Source of the DNA: Kosakonia arachidis
GTDB lineage: Bacteria > Pseudomonadota > Gammaproteobacteria > Enterobacterales > Enterobacteriaceae
Direction: 5' to 3'
Length of the DNA: 64,000 nt
Assembly (NCBI RefSeq): GCF_900116535.1
Contig: NZ_FPAU01000004.1
Span: 186,001 to 250,000, forward strand
The notes below the pieces were generated by a model. That model did no database searches. It saw only the letters and a list, made by a program, of their open reading frames with translations, and was not told the DNA's origin. Both the position numbers and the translations under genes were made by a program. Shown one piece after another: positions 23,319-33,495 of the stretch. The first letter of the stretch is position 1. Every line of letters starts with the position of its first letter.

Positions 23319-24050
23319 TTAAATACCGAGAAGCGCAACACGGTGGCCGTTTTCCTGCCATGTCAGCAACTGCTGCAGTTGCGCTGTTGTCGGGCTTTCT
23401 CCGCACCACACCAGCAGCGTCTGGCCGTCAAACATCTCCGGGCGCAAATGGCTGAGTGAATGTGCCAGCACATCCACCCGCCAGCCTTGCTGGCTGGCAA
23501 TCCAGCCTTCCAGCCATAAACGGGGAGTGTCGTGAATATTCCAGCCGATCACCAGTGCGTCCTGGCCGCTCTTTCTGCGTGCCAGCGCCAGAGAGCCGGA
23601 AATATGGCTAATCAATATGCCATCAAGCAGGCTGAGCATAGCTTGCAAGGCGGGTTGTGGGTTCTGCAGGCGATGGCGTAAAGGCATAATCAGGTTGCTG
23701 GTCAGCGTGCTGGCCGGGTAGTCGCGTTCGTGCTCTTTGATCCAGTTGTGCAGTTGCTGCTGATTACCCTGTTGCAGATAGCGCAGTGCGGTCTCTTGCT
23801 GCTCCCGCCAGGCGTCGCGAACCTCATCAGGTTCGCTGGAAAGCAGGTTTTGTACTTTGCTGACCTGAACGCCATTACTGATCCAGCTTTTGATTTCCCG
23901 AATGCGGTCGATGTCCGATTCAGTAAAGAGTCGGTGGCCGCCATCCGTGCGTTGGGGTTTCAATAATCCGTAACGTCGCTGCCAGGCTCGCAGCGTGACG
24001 GGATTGATATCGCATAACAACGCCACTTCACCAATTGTGTAATGCGCCAT
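23319..24050 (-). CDS. mlrA: MerR-like regulator MlrA, activator of csgD
   Basis: In enteric bacteria MlrA, under RpoS, activates csgD and so curli and biofilm formation. The start at 24050 (MAHYTIGEVALLCDINPVTLRAW) gives 243 residues, the E. coli length; upstream codons are non-homologous. The MerR helix-turn-helix (about 1-70, with WQRRYGLLKPQRTDGGHRLF) is followed by a B12-binding-like C-terminal fold lacking the cobalamin-binding DxHxxG. It diverges from btsS. Confidence 0.95.
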   Translation of the reverse strand: MAHYTIGEVALLCDINPVTLRAWQRRYGLLKPQRTDGGHRLFTESDIDRIREIKSWISNGVQVSKVQNLLSSEPDEVRDAWREQQETALRYLQQGNQQQLHNWIKEHERDYPASTLTSNLIMPLRHRLQNPQPALQAMLSLLDGILISHISGSLALARRKSGQDALVIGWNIHDTPRLWLEGWIASQQGWRVDVLAHSLSHLRPEMFDGQTLLVWCGESPTTAQLQQLLTWQENGHRVALLGI

Positions 24051-24270
24051 AGTTTCACCTTCGCTTACTGGCTCCCACTTTAACTGTAGCCTCTGGCAGT
24101 CGCCTGAAGAGAAATTGACAAAAAATTGCCTGGACGGCAGGCGAAAGGTGAGTTCTCTGGTAAGACTTTGTGATTCAGAGCACGATTTACTGTTTTTTTG
24201 CAGCGCTTCAAAGAAACGCACGGCGACTCCATGTATGGTACGCGCTTTAGTTGATGTGGTATTTGCCGGT

Positions 24271-25959
24271 ATGTACGAATTCAATCTGGTGCTGTTGCTG
24301 CTACAACAGATGTGCGTGTTTCTGGTTATCGCCTGGTTGATGAGTAAGACGCGCCTGTTTATCCCACTGATGCAGGTTACCGTCCGTCTGCCGCACAAAT
24401 TATTGTGCTATGTCACCTTCTCTATTTTCTGCATTCTTGGCACCTATTTCGGGCTGCATATCGAAGACTCTATTGCGAATACCCGGGCGATTGGCGCGGT
24501 AATGGGCGGCTTGCTCGGTGGCCCGCTGGTGGGCGGTCTGGTTGGACTGACCGGTGGCCTGCACCGCTACTCGATGGGGGGCATGACGGCACTGAGCTGT
24601 ATGATCTCTACCATTGTCGAAGGGCTGCTTGGCGGCCTGGTACATAGTGCATTGATTAAGCGTGGCCGCACCGATCTGGTTTTTAGTCCGTTCACCGCCG
24701 GGGCAATCACCTGTGTGGCAGAGTTGACGCAGATGCTGATTATTCTGCTGATTGCCCGCCCCTTCGACAGCGCCCTGCATCTGGTGCAGAGCATTGCCGC
24801 ACCGATGATGGTCACCAATACCGTTGGCGCCGCACTGTTTATGCGTATCCTGCTTGATAAACGCGCCATGTTCGAGAAGTACACCTCGGCGTTTTCCGCC
24901 ACCGCGCTGAAAGTGGCTGCTTCCACCGAGGGGATTTTGCGCCAGGGTTTTAACGAAGAGAACAGCATGAAAGTGGCGCAGGTACTTTATCAAGAGCTGG
25001 AGATTGGTGCAGTGGCCATTACCGATCGCGACAAGCTGCTGGCTTTTACCGGCATTGGTGACGATCATCACTTACCGGGACGGCCGATCTCTTCAGTCTG
25101 GACGCAGCGTGCCATCGAAACCGGCGAAGTGGTATACGCCGACGGCAATGAAGTGCCGTATCGCTGCTCGTTGCATCCGCACTGCAAATTAGGTTCGACA
25201 TTAGTCATTCCTCTACGCGGCGAAAACCACCGTGTAATGGGTACTATCAAGTTATACGAGGCTAAAAATCGTCTGTTCAGCTCCATTAACCGCACGCTGG
25301 GCGAAGGGATAGCACAACTTCTGTCGGCGCAAATCCTCGCCGGGCAGTACGAACGGCAGAAGGCGCTGCTGACACAGTCGGAAATTAAACTACTGCATGC
25401 GCAGGTGAACCCGCATTTCCTGTTCAATGCGCTGAATACGTTAAAAGCGGTGATCCGCCGCGACAGTGACCAGGCCGGGCTGCTGGTGCAATACCTCTCG
25501 ACCTTCTTTCGCAAAAACTTAAAGCGCCCGTCAGAGATCGTCACACTGGCAGATGAAATTGAACATGTGAATGCCTACCTGCAGATTGAAAAAGCGCGCT
25601 TCCAGTCGCGGTTACAGGTGCAGTTACATGTGCCGGAGGCGCTGTCGCATTTGCAACTACCAGCATTTACGCTGCAACCGATTGTCGAGAATGCCATTAA
25701 GCATGGCACATCGCAGCTGCTCGGCGTCGGTGAGATTTCGATCAATGCCAGCCAGGACGGGGAGCATCTGCTACTGGCGGTGGAAGATAATGCGGGTCTG
25801 TATCAACCGAAAGATGATGCCAGCGGGTTGGGGATGAGCCTGGTGGATAAACGGTTGCGCGCCCGCTTCGGTAACGACTGCGGTATCAGCATTGCCTGCG
25901 AACCGGATCTGTTTACCCGCATTACTTTAAGGCTCCCGCTGGAGGAACAGGCATGTTAA
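24271..25959 (+). CDS. btsS: pyruvate-sensing histidine kinase BtsS (YehU)
   Basis: This LytS-type membrane kinase is, in E. coli, the high-affinity pyruvate sensor that activates BtsR. The chain of 562 residues from [14 protein letters not shown] has an N-terminal 5TM-LYT domain (about 1-190). A GAF-like domain follows (about 220-360), then the His_kinase block with the phospho-histidine in [13 protein letters not shown]. The ATPase region shows [12 protein letters not shown]. The Shine-Dalgarno is weak. The stop overlaps btsR by 7 bp. Confidence 0.95.
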   Translation: MYEFNLVLLLLQQMCVFLVIAWLMSKTRLFIPLMQVTVRLPHKLLCYVTFSIFCILGTYFGLHIEDSIANTRAIGAVMGGLLGGPLVGGLVGLTGGLHRYSMGGMTALSCMISTIVEGLLGGLVHSALIKRGRTDLVFSPFTAGAITCVAELTQMLIILLIARPFDSALHLVQSIAAPMMVTNTVGAALFMRILLDKRAMFEKYTSAFSATALKVAASTEGILRQGFNEENSMKVAQVLYQELEIGAVAITDRDKLLAFTGIGDDHHLPGRPISSVWTQRAIETGEVVYADGNEVPYRCSLHPHCKLGSTLVIPLRGENHRVMGTIKLYEAKNRLFSSINRTLGEGIAQLLSAQILAGQYERQKALLTQSEIKLLHAQVNPHFLFNALNTLKAVIRRDSDQAGLLVQYLSTFFRKNLKRPSEIVTLADEIEHVNAYLQIEKARFQSRLQVQLHVPEALSHLQLPAFTLQPIVENAIKHGTSQLLGVGEISINASQDGEHLLLAVEDNAGLYQPKDDASGLGMSLVDKRLRARFGNDCGISIACEPDLFTRITLRLPLEEQAC

Positions 25960-26672
25960 AAGTGCTGATTGTTGATGATGAACCGCTGGCCCGGGAAAAC
26001 CTGCGTATTCTGCTTCAGGAAGAGAGCGATATAGAGATTGTTGGCGAGTGCGGTAACGCCGTGGAAGCGATTGGCGCGGTGCACAAGCTGCACCCCGATG
26101 TACTGTTTCTTGATATTCAGATGCCGCGCATTAGCGGGCTGGAGATGGTCGGCATGCTCGATCCCGGCAATCGACCTTATGTGGTGTTTCTTACCGCCTT
26201 TGATGAGTATGCGGTGCAGGCGTTTGAGGAACATGCGTTCGATTACCTGCTAAAACCTATAGAGGCACGTCGTCTTGAGAAGACGTTGACGCGCCTGCGG
26301 CAGGAGCGCGGCGTGCAGGATATGTCGGTGCTGCCGGAGAACCAGGAGGCGCTGAAATTTATTCCTTGCACCGGGCACAGCCGTATCTGGCTGTTGCAGA
26401 TGGATGAGGTGGCGTTTGTCAGCAGTCGGATGAGCGGCGTTTATGTCACCAGCCAGGAGGGGAAAGAGGGTTTCACCGAGCTGACGTTGCGTACGCTGGA
26501 GAGTCGCACGCCGCTGGTTCGCTGTCATCGCCAGTATTTGGTGAATATGGCACACCTGAAAGAGATTCGCCTTGAAGATAACGGCCAGGCGGAGCTATTG
26601 CTACGCGACGGGCTGACGGTGCCGGTCAGCCGCCGCTATCTGAAGAATTTAAAAGAGGCGCTGGGGTTGTAA
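25953..26672 (+). CDS. btsR: LytTR response regulator BtsR (YehT)
   Basis: This response regulator of BtsS, in E. coli, activates the pyruvate transporter gene btsT. It has 239 residues. The receiver domain (1-120) carries acidic residues VDDE and the phospho-acceptor Asp54 in FLDIQMP. The C-terminal LytTR DNA-binding domain (about 140-239) shows [16 protein letters not shown] and [15 protein letters not shown]. It overlaps btsS and is followed 52 bp later by yehS, likely in the same transcript. Confidence 0.96.
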   Translation: MLKVLIVDDEPLARENLRILLQEESDIEIVGECGNAVEAIGAVHKLHPDVLFLDIQMPRISGLEMVGMLDPGNRPYVVFLTAFDEYAVQAFEEHAFDYLLKPIEARRLEKTLTRLRQERGVQDMSVLPENQEALKFIPCTGHSRIWLLQMDEVAFVSSRMSGVYVTSQEGKEGFTELTLRTLESRTPLVRCHRQYLVNMAHLKEIRLEDNGQAELLLRDGLTVPVSRRYLKNLKEALGL

Positions 26673-26724
26673 ATTCCTGTGCGATGCCTACACTGCGCGC
26701 TGGTTTATCATTTTGGGGAAAGAG

Positions 26725-27201
26725 ATGCTTAATAACGATATCCTGCGCAGCCTGCGTTACACACTGCAAGTGGACAATAACGCGCTGGTGCGCATTCTTG
26801 CGCTGGCGGACACGGAGGTCACTGCCGAGCAGATTGCACCGTGGCTGCGTAAAGAGGATGAGGCAGGGTATAAGCCATGTCCGGATATTGTGTTATCCGC
26901 TTTTCTCAATGGGCTGATTTATGAAAAACGCGGTAAAGATGACAGCGCGCCGCCACTGGTGGCCGAGCGCAAACTGAATAACAACATTGTACTCAAAAAA
27001 TTGCGTATCGCTTTTTCGTTAAAGACCGACGATATTCTGGCGATCCTCACCGCACAGCAGTTCCGCGTGTCGATGCCGGAAATCACTGCCATGATGCGCG
27101 CGCCGGAACATAAAAATTTCCGTGAGTGCGGCGACCAGTTTCTGCGTTATTTCCTGCGTGGCTTAGCCAGCAAGGTGCAAAAGCCGAAAGCACAGGCCTG
27201 A
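26725..27201 (+). CDS. yehS: DUF1456 protein YehS
   Basis: This 158-residue cytoplasmic protein has two DUF1456 repeats (about 3-70 and 85-152), each starting with a leucine/arginine-rich RxxxxLK..NDxILxIL pattern. In E. coli it is co-transcribed with btsSR. The ATG at 26725 (MLNNDILRSLRYTL) is chosen by homology and by GGGGAAAGAG just upstream. Function unknown. REP-type palindromes follow. Confidence 0.92.
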   Translation: MLNNDILRSLRYTLQVDNNALVRILALADTEVTAEQIAPWLRKEDEAGYKPCPDIVLSAFLNGLIYEKRGKDDSAPPLVAERKLNNNIVLKKLRIAFSLKTDDILAILTAQQFRVSMPEITAMMRAPEHKNFRECGDQFLRYFLRGLASKVQKPKAQA

Positions 27202-27322
27202 TAAGCGAAACGTTATCAGGCGCTATGTTGCCTGAGTGCAGTAAAACGCTGCCGGATGGCGACGTTGACGAATCCGGCCTGTGATCTTTACAGGCCCGGT
27301 AAGCGCAGCGCCACCGGGTAAG
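27200..27322. repeat. REP/BIME palindromic cluster
   Basis: Two or three REP-like palindromes lie between the convergent yehS and yehR. GCCGGATGGCG...CGAATCCGGC at 27251-27275 and GGCCCGGTAAGCGCAGCGCCACCGGGTAA at 27293-27321 have the familiar REP core. Such elements can bind DNA gyrase or IHF, or protect mRNA 3' ends. Confidence 0.8.
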
Positions 27323-27330
27323 ATGACGAA

Positions 27331-27786
27331 TTACTTAACCTCTTTAAAACCCTTCGCTTTCAGCAACGCTTCCGATTTCTGCATACTGATGCCATCCTGC
27401 GCTGTGCCGGTAAAGGCTGTGCCCTGCAACGTATTCAGATCGGCGAAATTCACCGCGCTGTAATCCACATCCAGCGTCTCCTGCGCATAGGTTTGCTGGT
27501 AATCAACGCTCTCTTTGATCCCTTTGACACTCTGGTATTTCTGGCTGATAGGCCCGAGGACTTTCATCGCCTCTTCTTTGTTGCTTGCACCAATGGCGCT
27601 GTAATCGATCTTATTTTTCGCCGTCTGGCGTAGCACTTTGTCGTCTTTATAGTAATAGGTTAGCGTTAGCTCAGTTCCTGGTGCCGACCAGCTAAACGTT
27701 TTGCTCTGCTCTTTCTCCTCGCAGCCGCTCAGGCTGAGGAGCAGGATAAAGGCGAAAAGGGCGGCAAAAAGATGACGGATATTCAC
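27331..27786 (-). CDS. yehR: DUF1307 lipoprotein YehR
   Basis: This 151-residue predicted lipoprotein has a signal sequence ending in the lipobox LSGC with lipidated Cys22. The mature part is a DUF1307 domain (about 35-150), with tyrosine-rich LTLTYYYKDD. It follows E. coli YehR; function unknown. Asp/Asn is not at position +2 (Glu follows Cys), so Lol sorting to the outer membrane is expected. It lies downstream of metG on the same strand, behind a terminator. Confidence 0.92.
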   Translation of the reverse strand: MNIRHLFAALFAFILLLSLSGCEEKEQSKTFSWSAPGTELTLTYYYKDDKVLRQTAKNKIDYSAIGASNKEEAMKVLGPISQKYQSVKGIKESVDYQQTYAQETLDVDYSAVNFADLNTLQGTAFTGTAQDGISMQKSEALLKAKGFKEVK

Positions 27787-27824
27787 GGTGATTCCCCTGT
27801 TTCTATAAACTGGTATCAGTATAG

Positions 27825-27852
27825 AAAAAAGGCGCTGATATCAGCGCCTTTA
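27825..27852 (-). terminator. terminator after metG
   Basis: AAGGCGCTGATATCAGCGCCTT (27829-27850) is a perfect palindrome followed on the minus strand by Ts. It lies just beyond the metG stop and upstream of yehR. Confidence 0.85.
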
Positions 27853-27855
27853 TTG

Positions 27856-29889
27856 TTATTTGACCTGTTGGCCTGCTTTCGCACCGCTGTCCGGGCTGAG
27901 CAGGAAGATGTCTTTGCCGCCAGGACCGGCAGCCATCACCATTCCTTCGGAGATGCCGAAGCGCATTTTACGTGGTGCAAGGTTCGCCACCATCACCGTC
28001 AGACGGCCAATCAGTGCACCTGGATCCGGGTAGGCAGAACGAATGCCAGAGAAGACATTGCGTTTCTCGCCGTCCAAATCCAGCGTCAGGCGCAGCAGCT
28101 TGTCAGAGCCTTCAACGAATTCTGCGTTCTCAATCAGCGCAACGCGCAGATCGACTTTGGCGAAATCATCAAAGCTGATGGTTTCCTGAATCGGATTGTC
28201 GGCCAGTTCGCCGGCCACTGGCGCGGCAGCCGCTTTCACTTCCTCTTTTGACGCTTCAACCAGCGCTTCCACTTGTTTCATCTCAATGCGGTTATACAAC
28301 GCTTTAAAGGTATTCACTTTATGGCCGAGCAGAGGCTGGTTGATGGCATCCCACGCCAGCGTGGTGTTGAGGAACGCTTCCGCACGCTCAGAAAGCGACG
28401 GCAGAACCGGTTTCAGGTAAGTCAGCAACACGCGGAACAGGTTGAGGCCCATTGAGCAGATAGCTTGCAGATCGGCATCGCGGCCTTCCTGTTTTGCCAC
28501 CACCCACGGCGCCTGCTCATCAACATAGCGGTTAGCGACATCAGCCAGTGCCATGATTTCGCGTACCGCTTTGCCGAATTCGCGGCTTTCCCACGCTTCA
28601 CCAATACTGGTCGCCGCGTCGATAAAGGTCTGGTATAGCGCCGGATCCGCCAGCTCTGCCGCCAGCACGCCGTCAAAGCGCTTGGCGATAAAGCCCGCGT
28701 TACGGGAGGCCAGGTTGACCACTTTGTTGACGATGTCGGCGTTCACTCGCTGGATAAAGTCCTCCAGGTTAAGGTCGATATCATCAATGCGCGAAGAGAG
28801 CTTCGCTGCGTAGTAGTAGCGCAGACTGTCGGCGTCAAAATGGTTCAGCCAGGTGCTGGCTTTAATGAAGGTGCCACGCGATTTGGACATCTTCGCGCCG
28901 TTCACCGTCACATAGCCGTGAACAAACAGGTTGGTCGGTTTACGGAAATTGCTGCCTTCCAGCATCGCTGGCCAGAACAGGCTGTGGAAGTAGACGATAT
29001 CTTTACCGATAAAGTGATACAGCTCGGTGTCGGAATCTTTCTTCCAGTATTCGTCGAAGCTTACGGTATCGCCGCGTTTGTCACACAGGTTTTTGAACGA
29101 GCCCATGTAGCCGATCGGCGCATCCAGCCAGACGTAGAAATATTTGCCCGGCGCGCCCGGAATTTCGAAGCCGAAGTACGGCGCATCGCGCGAGATATCC
29201 CACTGTTGCAGCCCGGACTCGAACCACTCCTGCATTTTGTTGGCCACCTGCTCCTGCAGCGCGCCGCTGCGGGTCCACGCCTGCAACATTTCGCTGAAGG
29301 AGGGCAGATCGAAGAAGAAGTGCTCCGAATCACGCATTATTGGCGTCGCACCGGATACCACGGATTTCGGCTCAATCAGCTCGGTCGGGCTATAGGTCGC
29401 GCCGCACACCTCGCAGTTATCGCCGTACTGATCCGGGGATTTACATTTCGGGCAGGTGCCTTTCACAAAACGGTCCGGCAGGAACATGCCTTTTTCCGGA
29501 TCGTAGAGCTGGGAGATAGTGCGGTTTTTAATAAAACCATTCTCTTTCAGGCGCGTGTAGATCAGCTCCGACAGCTCGCGGTTCTCGTCGCTGTGTGTGG
29601 AGTGGTAGTTGTCGTAGCTGATGTTAAAGCCAGCAAAATCGGTCTGATGTTCCTGACTCATTTCGGTGATCATCTGCTCCGGGCTGATCCCCAGTTGCTG
29701 CGCTTTCAGCATGATCGGCGTGCCGTGTGCATCGTCCGCGCAAATGAAATTCACCTCATGGCCGCGCATTCGCTGGTAACGGACCCAGACATCAGCCTGG
29801 ATGTGCTCCAGCATATGGCCGAGGTGGATAGAGCCGTTAGCGTACGGCAGTGCGCACGTTACCAGAATTTTCTTCGCGACTTGAGTCAT
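27856..29889 (-). CDS. metG: methionyl-tRNA synthetase
   Basis: This class I aminoacyl-tRNA synthetase charges tRNA-Met and initiator tRNA. With the start at 29889 ([20 protein letters not shown]) it has 677 residues, identical in length to E. coli. An ATG three codons upstream (29898, MPT-) has a slightly better spaced AGAAG and could be used. Motifs are HLGH at 22-25, the zinc knuckle CPKC...CEVC near 145-161 and KMSKS. The C-terminal tRNA-binding OB fold is about 575-677. It diverges from mrp. Confidence 0.97.
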   Translation of the reverse strand: MTQVAKKILVTCALPYANGSIHLGHMLEHIQADVWVRYQRMRGHEVNFICADDAHGTPIMLKAQQLGISPEQMITEMSQEHQTDFAGFNISYDNYHSTHSDENRELSELIYTRLKENGFIKNRTISQLYDPEKGMFLPDRFVKGTCPKCKSPDQYGDNCEVCGATYSPTELIEPKSVVSGATPIMRDSEHFFFDLPSFSEMLQAWTRSGALQEQVANKMQEWFESGLQQWDISRDAPYFGFEIPGAPGKYFYVWLDAPIGYMGSFKNLCDKRGDTVSFDEYWKKDSDTELYHFIGKDIVYFHSLFWPAMLEGSNFRKPTNLFVHGYVTVNGAKMSKSRGTFIKASTWLNHFDADSLRYYYAAKLSSRIDDIDLNLEDFIQRVNADIVNKVVNLASRNAGFIAKRFDGVLAAELADPALYQTFIDAATSIGEAWESREFGKAVREIMALADVANRYVDEQAPWVVAKQEGRDADLQAICSMGLNLFRVLLTYLKPVLPSLSERAEAFLNTTLAWDAINQPLLGHKVNTFKALYNRIEMKQVEALVEASKEEVKAAAAPVAGELADNPIQETISFDDFAKVDLRVALIENAEFVEGSDKLLRLTLDLDGEKRNVFSGIRSAYPDPGALIGRLTVMVANLAPRKMRFGISEGMVMAAGPGGKDIFLLSPDSGAKAGQQVK

Positions 29890-29987
29890 AGTAGGCATTA
29901 CATCTTCTTGAGAAAAAGGGGTATCGATAGTACCAAAAGGGGAATTAGCGCGCTACGCGATCGAGGCCGTTTTAAACCATATATGCA

Positions 29988-30118
29988 GATATACACGTTA
30001 TCCTTCAAACTGCCTCTTTGTTGGCTTCGCTTTTGCACCCCAGTCACTGACTTATGTAAGCGCCTGGGGCTGCGCAGTCTTGCTGCCTCGACGCAGTGTG
30101 AATAATTTTGTGTATAGG
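29988..30118. repeat. dispersed hairpin repeat, short copy
   Basis: This is a shorter relative of the element at 14766-15045. It shares CTTCAAACTGC...TTGGCTTCGC at the left and the core ACCCCAGTCACT...TGTAAGCGCCTGGGG with a self-complementary CCCCAG/CTGGGG stem. The right end, GCAGTGTGAATAATTTTGTGTATA, also corresponds. It fills the metG-mrp divergent intergenic region. The outer hairpins of the long copy are missing. Confidence 0.6.
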
Positions 30119-30285
30119 GGAATAATTGAACGACGCCAGCAGGCGCGTTTAAACCCATGTATCAATATGCGCAATAATTACGCTATGGGTTAATGGCATG
30201 AATCCGTAAATGGATAATTATTACCTGTGCGGTAAACTTGGCCGCTACAATGTCGTTTCTTCAGAACAACTACAAAGGAGTCGGG

Positions 30286-31395
30286 ATGAGTTCGCAATCC
30301 CCGGCCAAATCCCCGGAAGCTTTACGCGCCATAGTTTCGGGAATATTGGCCAATTTTCAGCACCCAACCCTGAAGCATAACCTCACGGCGTTAAAAGCCG
30401 TGCACCATGTTGCATGGCTGGATGACACCCTGCATATCGAACTGGTGATGCCGTTCGTCTGGCGTACCGCGTTTGAAGAGTTGAAAGCGCAGTGCAGTGC
30501 GGAGCTGCTGCGTATTACCGAAGCGCGCGCCATCGACTGGAAGCTGTCGCACAACATCGCCACCCTGAAACGCGTGAAGAATCAGCCTGGTGTCAACGGC
30601 GTGAAAAACATCATTGCGGTCAGTTCCGGCAAAGGCGGTGTAGGGAAGTCCTCCACGGCTGTAAACCTGGCACTGGCGCTGGCGGCGGAAGGGGCGAAAG
30701 TCGGTATTCTGGATGCGGACATCTACGGTCCGTCTATTCCGCTGATGCTGGGCGCAGAACATGAACGCCCGACCTCGCCGGACGGAACGCATATGGCGCC
30801 GATCATGGCGCATGGTCTGGCGACGAACTCCATCGGCTATCTGGTCACCGACGATAACGCTATGGTGTGGCGCGGCCCGATGGCCAGCAAAGCGCTGTTG
30901 CAACTGTTGCAGGAATCGATGTGGCCGGATCTTGATTACCTGGTGCTGGATATGCCGCCAGGCACCGGAGATATCCAGTTAACGCTGGCGCAGAACATTC
31001 CGGTCACTGGTGCAGTGGTGGTTACCACGCCGCAGGACATTGCGCTGATCGACGCCAAAAAAGGCATCGTGATGTTCGAGAAAGTGGAAGTGCCGGTTCT
31101 GGGGATCGTTGAGAACATGAGCATGCACATTTGCAGTAACTGCGGTCACCACGAGCCGATTTTTGGCACTGGCGGCGCAGAGAAGCTGGCGGAGCAGTAT
31201 CACACCCAACTGCTTGGTCAGTTGCCGCTGCACATTACGTTGCGTGAAGATCTGGATAAAGGCACGCCGACAGTTGTCAGCCGCCCGGACAGCGAATTTA
31301 CGGCTATCTACCGCAATCTTGCGGATCGTGTTGCCGCGCAGCTTTACTGGCAGGGCGAAGTTATTCCTGGCGATATCGCCTTTCGCGCGGTGTAA
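30286..31395 (+). CDS. mrp: iron-sulfur cluster carrier ATPase Mrp (ApbC)
   Basis: This P-loop ATPase carries Fe-S clusters to apoproteins. The ATG at 30286 (MSSQSPAKSPEALRAI) has AAAGGAG nearby and gives 369 residues, the E. coli length. The N-terminal MIP18-like domain (about 10-85) is followed by the deviant Walker A SSGKGGVGKSS at about 110-120, DADIYGPSIPLML and LDMPPGTGD. The cluster-binding pair CSNC lies near residue 283. It stands alone, divergent from metG. Confidence 0.96.
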   Translation: MSSQSPAKSPEALRAIVSGILANFQHPTLKHNLTALKAVHHVAWLDDTLHIELVMPFVWRTAFEELKAQCSAELLRITEARAIDWKLSHNIATLKRVKNQPGVNGVKNIIAVSSGKGGVGKSSTAVNLALALAAEGAKVGILDADIYGPSIPLMLGAEHERPTSPDGTHMAPIMAHGLATNSIGYLVTDDNAMVWRGPMASKALLQLLQESMWPDLDYLVLDMPPGTGDIQLTLAQNIPVTGAVVVTTPQDIALIDAKKGIVMFEKVEVPVLGIVENMSMHICSNCGHHEPIFGTGGAEKLAEQYHTQLLGQLPLHITLREDLDKGTPTVVSRPDSEFTAIYRNLADRVAAQLYWQGEVIPGDIAFRAV

Positions 31396-31453
31396 AACCA
31401 GGGTGATTGCGATGCGGCTGCGAAGTTGGCTACGTCGCAGATTCGAAGAGAGA

Positions 31454-31488
31454 GCAGGCCGGATGGGGTAATGATGCTTCCGGCCTGC
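31454..31488. terminator. stem-loop between mrp and GNAT gene
   Basis: GCAGGCCGG (31454-31462) pairs with CCGGCCTGC (31480-31488) across a 17-nt loop. The T run on the plus side is weak. Confidence 0.5.
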
Positions 31489-31509
31489 AAGTTTACTGCT
31501 TCACCAATT

Positions 31510-31935
31510 TTACTTTTTCACATAGTGCATCAGCACGTAATCCCCTTCCGGTGACACACCCTGTGCTTCTGCGTGCCAGCCGTGGCGCTCATAAAACGCC
31601 AGCGCGGCCTTATTGTGCAGCAAGCATTTCAGCGCACCGGTACCGCTAAACGTGGTCTGTACATGTTTGAGAAGCGCGCTGCCGACCCCTTTGCCCTGAA
31701 AGACCGGGTCAACAAACAAGTTATGCAGGAAGTTGTCGTTTTCGTACACTGAAGCGAAACCGAGGCGGTGACCCTCCTGTTCAGCGACCCAAATCACTTC
31801 ATCGAGGGTGACGGCATCAAAGTCTTCCAGTTGCCAGTCATCTCCATCGAGCCAGCTCCAGCTGGCTCTCCGGGCTTGTAAAAACAGCGTACGCAGGAAT
31901 GGCCTGTCACTCTCCTCCCAGCGGCGAATAATCAC
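31510..31935 (-). CDS. GNAT N-acetyltransferase, substrate unknown
   Basis: This 141-residue GCN5-related N-acetyltransferase begins MIIRRWEESDRPFLRTLF. The acetyl-CoA pyrophosphate loop is NLFVDPVFQGKGVGSALL. The typical NKAALAFYERHGW motif follows. No orthologue is recognised, so its substrate is open. It lies 10 bp downstream of rcnB on the same strand and could share its transcript. Confidence 0.85.
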   Translation of the reverse strand: MIIRRWEESDRPFLRTLFLQARRASWSWLDGDDWQLEDFDAVTLDEVIWVAEQEGHRLGFASVYENDNFLHNLFVDPVFQGKGVGSALLKHVQTTFSGTGALKCLLHNKAALAFYERHGWHAEAQGVSPEGDYVLMHYVKK

Positions 31936-31945
31936 AGGCGCGCCC

Positions 31946-32281
31946 TTAACGATGGTAGAAAATGTCGCCGTTATAGGCTTTGAGGATTTTGCCTTCAGCG
32001 TCGGTGATCAGCACGTAGTTGCCACCCATGTAAGTCCAGTGACTACCGGGTTGCGGTGCGGGCAGATTACGCAACTGCCACTGTTTGATGTTGTACTCTT
32101 CGCTACGGTACATTGCTGGCACAGTATCGCCGATATTGAATTTAGTAAAGTCAGCGACAAAGTTAGTAATTTCATATGATTGCGTGCCGGTCGCTCCCTG
32201 AGTGGCCGTCTGCGGAGCCGCAAACGCCGAGGAGGCGGTGACCAACAGCGCGCCCAGAAGCATCATTTTTGTTTTACGCAT
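31946..32281 (-). CDS. rcnB: periplasmic nickel/cobalt homeostasis protein RcnB
   Basis: RcnB is a small periplasmic protein needed in E. coli for correct Ni/Co efflux by RcnA. The 111-residue chain has a signal peptide (MRKTKMMLLGALLVTASSAFA). The highly conserved RcnB domain includes EEYNIKQWQLRNLP and HWTYMGGNYVLI near the end. No rcnA or rcnR is next to it, unlike E. coli, where rcnR-rcnA-rcnB are adjacent. The efflux pump may be elsewhere or absent. Confidence 0.92.
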   Translation of the reverse strand: MRKTKMMLLGALLVTASSAFAAPQTATQGATGTQSYEITNFVADFTKFNIGDTVPAMYRSEEYNIKQWQLRNLPAPQPGSHWTYMGGNYVLITDAEGKILKAYNGDIFYHR

Positions 32282-32481
32282 TGTTTCTCCAGGTTGTTCT
32301 TTTTACATTTCACGCAGTTGCTTACGTAGCACGCTATCATTGCCGTTAATACGGTGCTGAGCAACCATGAAAAAATAACGCTTTGGTAAAAAGTGTAAGC
32401 AAACCCAGGTCGTCGCTGTACAAGCGGAGCGCGATTTTCGCTATCCGCTTGTAACATTTGGGAATAATCCTGGTTGGCCGC

Positions 32482-33495
32482 TCAGCCAGCAAACCCTTCC
32501 AGCACAATCTTGCCGACGGCGCGCTGGCTTTCCAGCAGTGCATGCGCTTTACGTAAATTCGCGGCATTGATGGTGCCAAAGTGCTCACCGAGCGTGGTTT
32601 TCAGGACGCCCTGATCAATCAACTGCGCCACGCGGGCGAGCAGCTTGTGTTGCTCGATAATATCTCGGGTGGTGAACATTGAACGGGTAAACATAAATTC
32701 CCAGTGCAGAGAGAGGCTTTTCACCTTCAGCGGCACGACATCCAGGCTTTCCGGATCGTCAATCAGCGCCAGCTTACCCTGCGGTTGCAGCGCATTAATT
32801 AACTGCTGATAGTGCTCCTGGGTATTGTTCAGGCTGGCAACGTGCGTCACCTGCGCAATGCCAATCCGTGCCAGTTCTTCGGTCAGCGGTTTGCTGTGAT
32901 CAATCACATGATGTGCACCCAGCTCTTTCACCCACTGCTGGCTGGCAGGGCGCGATGCGGTGCCGATCACTGTCAGGCGGGTCAGTTTACGCGCCAACTG
33001 CGTCATGATGGAACCTACGCCACCCGCCGCGCCAACGATCAGCAACACATCACCTTCGTTGCCGTTCTCGTTGATGCCGAGCCGGTCAAACAGCATTTCC
33101 CAGGCGGTGATAGCGGTCAGCGGCAGCGCCGCAGCCTGGGCGTTATTCAGCGTTTTAGGTTTGTGCGCCACAATGCGTTCATCGACCAGTTGATATTCGC
33201 TGTTACTGCCCGGACGGGTCAACGCGCCCGCATACCACACTGCATCACCCGGCTTAAACAGCGTTACCGCCTCACCAACGGCTTTGACCACACCGACGGC
33301 GTCCCAGCCCAGTACTCGCGGGGTATCAGCATTAAACCCGGCACGAACTTTGGTATCAACCGGGTTGACGGATACCGCTTTTACTTCGACCAGTAGATCG
33401 TGGCCGCTGGCCTGTGGTTGCGGCAGCTCAATATCGCTGAGGAAATCCAGATTACTGCTACCCTGCGCAGCGCGGGTAATGGCGATTGCTTTCAT
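32482..33495 (-). CDS. zinc-type alcohol dehydrogenase-like (quinone oxidoreductase family) protein
   Basis: This 337-residue medium-chain dehydrogenase/reductase has a GroES-like N-terminal domain (VEVKAVSVNPVDTKVRAG). A Rossmann NADPH domain follows, with GAAGGVGSIMTQLARKL at about 150-167. The catalytic zinc cysteine/histidine ligands of true alcohol dehydrogenases are not seen, so it belongs with the zinc-independent quinone or enone reductase branch. No role is assigned. The 200 bp between it and rcnB (32282-32481) holds no evident feature. Confidence 0.88.
   Translation of the reverse strand: MKAIAITRAAQGSSNLDFLSDIELPQPQASGHDLLVEVKAVSVNPVDTKVRAGFNADTPRVLGWDAVGVVKAVGEAVTLFKPGDAVWYAGALTRPGSNSEYQLVDERIVAHKPKTLNNAQAAALPLTAITAWEMLFDRLGINENGNEGDVLLIVGAAGGVGSIMTQLARKLTRLTVIGTASRPASQQWVKELGAHHVIDHSKPLTEELARIGIAQVTHVASLNNTQEHYQQLINALQPQGKLALIDDPESLDVVPLKVKSLSLHWEFMFTRSMFTTRDIIEQHKLLARVAQLIDQGVLKTTLGEHFGTINAANLRKAHALLESQRAVGKIVLEGFAG

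Noticed and set aside
28840-30105. 421-codon open frame on the plus strand
   Set aside because: It is wholly antisense to metG for most of its length and has no family features. High-GC third positions of metG leave the complement open.
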